DNA from: Paracoccaceae bacterium
Lineage (GTDB): Bacteria > Pseudomonadota > Alphaproteobacteria > Rhodobacterales > Rhodobacteraceae
Assembly (NCBI GenBank): GCA_020852535.1
Contig: JADZAO010000119.1
Coordinates: 1 to 5,961, forward strand
Reading direction: 5' to 3'
DNA length: 5,961 nt
Notes under the pieces: generated by a model
Told to the model about the DNA's origin: nothing
Database searches by the model: none
What the model saw: only the letters and a program-made list of their open reading frames with translations
Translations under genes and position numbers: made by a program
Shown: piece after piece, positions 4,303 to 5,961 of the stretch
Layout: each line of letters begins with the position of its first letter
How positions within the stretch are numbered: position 1 is the stretch's first letter

Positions 4303-5961
4303 TATGTTTGAGCCCGTTCGGCGCCCTCGGCGATTGCCTGACGCAACTTCCTTTCCAGTGCTTCCTGCCGCATTTTTTGGTGCAGCTTCAAGCCGAACAT
4401 ATCTTTCACGTAAAAACTGTCGACCACCTGTGCGCCGAAAGTCGCAATCACGGCGCTTGCGATATAGATATTGTTTGCGGCAAGCGTACGAGTCAGGTCG
4501 TAAAGCAGACCGGGACGGTCGCGGGTATCGACCTCAACGATAGTGTAAATGTCGGAGCCTTCATTGTCGAAGGTAATATGGGTCGGAAAGCGGAACTCGC
4601 GCTCACGTTTCTTAATCTTATCGCGGTTCTTCAGCGCCTCACGGGCCGACACCTCTCCCTTCAGAGTCTTGTGGATCATCTGGCTCAAGCGAGGCAGACG
4701 CGACACCTCATAGGGTTTACCCTCAGTGTCCTGCACCCAAAACACCGCCGTAGCATAGCCATCCTTCGACGTATAAGTACGTGCGTCGATCACATTTGCC
4801 CCGACCAGCGCCAGCGCTCCCGCGAGCCGCGAAAAAATGCCCGGATGGTCGGCTAGCGCGAATGAAGCGCGGGTGGCATCGCGGTCAAGATCAGGATGCA
4901 AATCGATGCGAATTTCATCATCACGCAGACCCGACAGCAGGCGGGCAAAGAGTACATGACTGGCTGTCGGAAACCCTTGCCAATAGGGCGGATAATGCCG
5001 ACCACATTCGGCCTGCAACGCCTCTGGTGTCCAGTCCGGCATCTCTACGACAAATGCCCGCTTAGCCTCGTCCTCGCGCTTTTCCCTGTTGAGATTTTCA
5101 AGCCCACCTTCCAGCGCATCAGCAGATTTCTGATAAAGTTGCTGCAGCAACATGGCTTTCCAATTATTCCACGTACCGGGCCCCACACTGCAAATGTCAC
5201 AAACAGTCAGCGCGGTCAAAAGGTCGAGCCGCTTACTCGACTTCACCGCTTTAGCAAAATCACGCACAGTACGCGGGTCACCAATATCACGTTTCTGCGC
5301 CGTGTCCGACATGAGAAGGTGATAGCGCACCAACCATTCAACCGTTTCTGTTTCCTCAACGGTCAAACCAAGGCGTGCACAGACGCGACGAGCGATTTGC
5401 GCTCCAATGATTGAATGATCTTCAGGGCGGCCCTTACCAATATCATGCAGCAGTAGAGCGACATAAAGCACCTTACGGTTCACGCCCTCCTTCAAAATTC
5501 CCGAGACTAGGGGTAATTTCTCGATCAACTCGCCACGTTCAATCTGAGCGAGGATACTGATGCATTGAATAATATGTTCGTCGACCGTGTAGTGATGGTA
5601 GACATTAAACTGCATCATCGCAACGATAGGTTCAAATTCAGGAATAAAGGCCGAAAGCACCTTAAGCTCGTTCATTCGCCGCAGCGAACGTTCGGGGTTA
5701 CCGTGTTCCAACATAAGGTTTATGAAAATCTGCACAGCCTCAGGATTGTTGCGCATCTCGTCGTCGATCATGTGCAGGTTTGCAGCGATCAGACGCATGA
5801 CGTTAGGATGCAGCAAGTATCCGGTACGAAGTGCTTCCTCGAACACGCGCAACAGATTCAGCTTATCAGACAAGAAGACGGCGGGATCGACCGCGTCAAT
5901 CCGACCCTGCACCAGTTTCAGCCCTGCCCGCAAACGTTTGATGCGTTTAAACATGCCTAAA
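4302..5961 (-). CDS. glnD: Bifunctional uridylyltransferase/uridylyl-removing enzyme GlnD (C-terminal part, cut by window edge)
   Basis: GlnD is the glutamine sensor of nitrogen control: it uridylylates PII proteins when glutamine is low and removes UMP when it is high. The part seen covers roughly the C-terminal 60%. Numbering from the Met codon at 5954, the HD-type uridylyl-removing domain shows H126 (TVDEH), the HD pair H170-D171 in LLHDIGKG, H180, H212 and D253. Two ACT domains, which bind glutamine, follow at about 368-445 (DHPGIFSRLAGAL) and 473-545 (DRPGLLYDLTRTL). The nucleotidyltransferase domain must lie beyond the right edge. The Met at 5954 is internal: the frame stays open to the edge (Leu-Gly precede it), and the following text GRIDAVDPAVF...NLLRVF is the family's middle linker. 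The whole enzyme is usually around 900 residues. The TAA stop shares one base with the murJ start. Confidence 0.96.
   Translation of the reverse strand, partial: LGMFKRIKRLRAGLKLVQGRIDAVDPAVFLSDKLNLLRVFEEALRTGYLLHPNVMRLIAANLHMIDDEMRNNPEAVQIFINLMLEHGNPERSLRRMNELKVLSAFIPEFEPIVAMMQFNVYHHYTVDEHIIQCISILAQIERGELIEKLPLVSGILKEGVNRKVLYVALLLHDIGKGRPEDHSIIGAQIARRVCARLGLTVEETETVEWLVRYHLLMSDTAQKRDIGDPRTVRDFAKAVKSSKRLDLLTALTVCDICSVGPGTWNNWKAMLLQQLYQKSADALEGGLENLNREKREDEAKRAFVVEMPDWTPEALQAECGRHYPPYWQGFPTASHVLFARLLSGLRDDEIRIDLHPDLDRDATRASFALADHPGIFSRLAGALALVGANVIDARTYTSKDGYATAVFWVQDTEGKPYEVSRLPRLSQMIHKTLKGEVSAREALKNRDKIKKREREFRFPTHITFDNEGSDIYTIVEVDTRDRPGLLYDLTRTLAANNIYIASAVIATFGAQVVDSFYVKDMFGLKLHQKMRQEALERKLRQAIAEGAERAQT

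Noticed and set aside
4308..4856. 182-codon plus-strand frame opposite glnD
   Set aside because: It is an antisense shadow of the ACT-domain region of glnD and has no features of its own.
5952..5954. Met codon as the start of a short GlnD
   Set aside because: The frame is open to the window edge and the text after it is the middle of GlnD, so this is an internal Met of a gene cut by the window.
1..5961. Search for mobile elements, CRISPR arrays, tRNA genes, riboswitches or a defence cassette
   Set aside because: No terminal inverted repeats with a transposase, no regularly spaced repeats, no tRNA-like cloverleaf and no defence-type domains were seen; the genes are housekeeping in character.

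Overview
The window looks like ordinary chromosome from an alphaproteobacterium, most likely of the Rhodobacterales (roseobacter-type). This rests on the protein styles (68-residue cold-shock protein, GlnD, MurJ and TrpS sequence flavour), on the neighbourhood glnD-murJ-trpS with a rhomboid-family membrane gene, and on a roughly balanced base composition. The assignment is recognition from memory; no database search was possible.

Layout. Positions 1-289 are an AT-rich stretch without a convincing gene, ending in a short GC-rich leader hairpin. A cold-shock protein gene (290-496, +) follows and is closed by a perfect 15-bp stem-loop (516-549). Positions 550-966 hold no supported gene, only a hairpin, a short direct repeat and an 84-codon open frame that lacks an early start codon. 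trpS (tryptophanyl-tRNA synthetase, 967-1995, -) comes next. A 91-bp divergent intergenic region (1996-2086) carries an inverted repeat that includes the trpS Shine-Dalgarno sequence. A rhomboid-fold membrane protein (2087-2770, +) then runs tail-to-tail into murJ (2761-4302, -) with a 10-bp overlap. murJ is overlapped by 1 bp at its start with glnD (4302 to beyond the right edge, -), of which only the C-terminal 552 codons or so are present.

How they fit together. glnD and murJ share a TAATG stop/start and are almost certainly co-transcribed and translationally coupled. trpS lies on the same strand downstream but is separated from murJ by the oppositely oriented rhomboid gene, so any read-through from murJ to trpS would be antisense to that gene. 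GlnD handles nitrogen signalling through PII, MurJ flips lipid II for the cell wall, and TrpS charges tRNA-Trp: three housekeeping functions with no obvious common pathway.

I see no defence system, mobile element, CRISPR array or tRNA/rRNA gene. The observation most worth following is that the rhomboid-family protein appears to lack both catalytic residues (Tyr in place of Ser, Asp in place of His), which would make it a pseudoprotease despite the usual 'rhomboid protease' annotation. The second is the trpS leader dyad that can hide its own ribosome-binding site.
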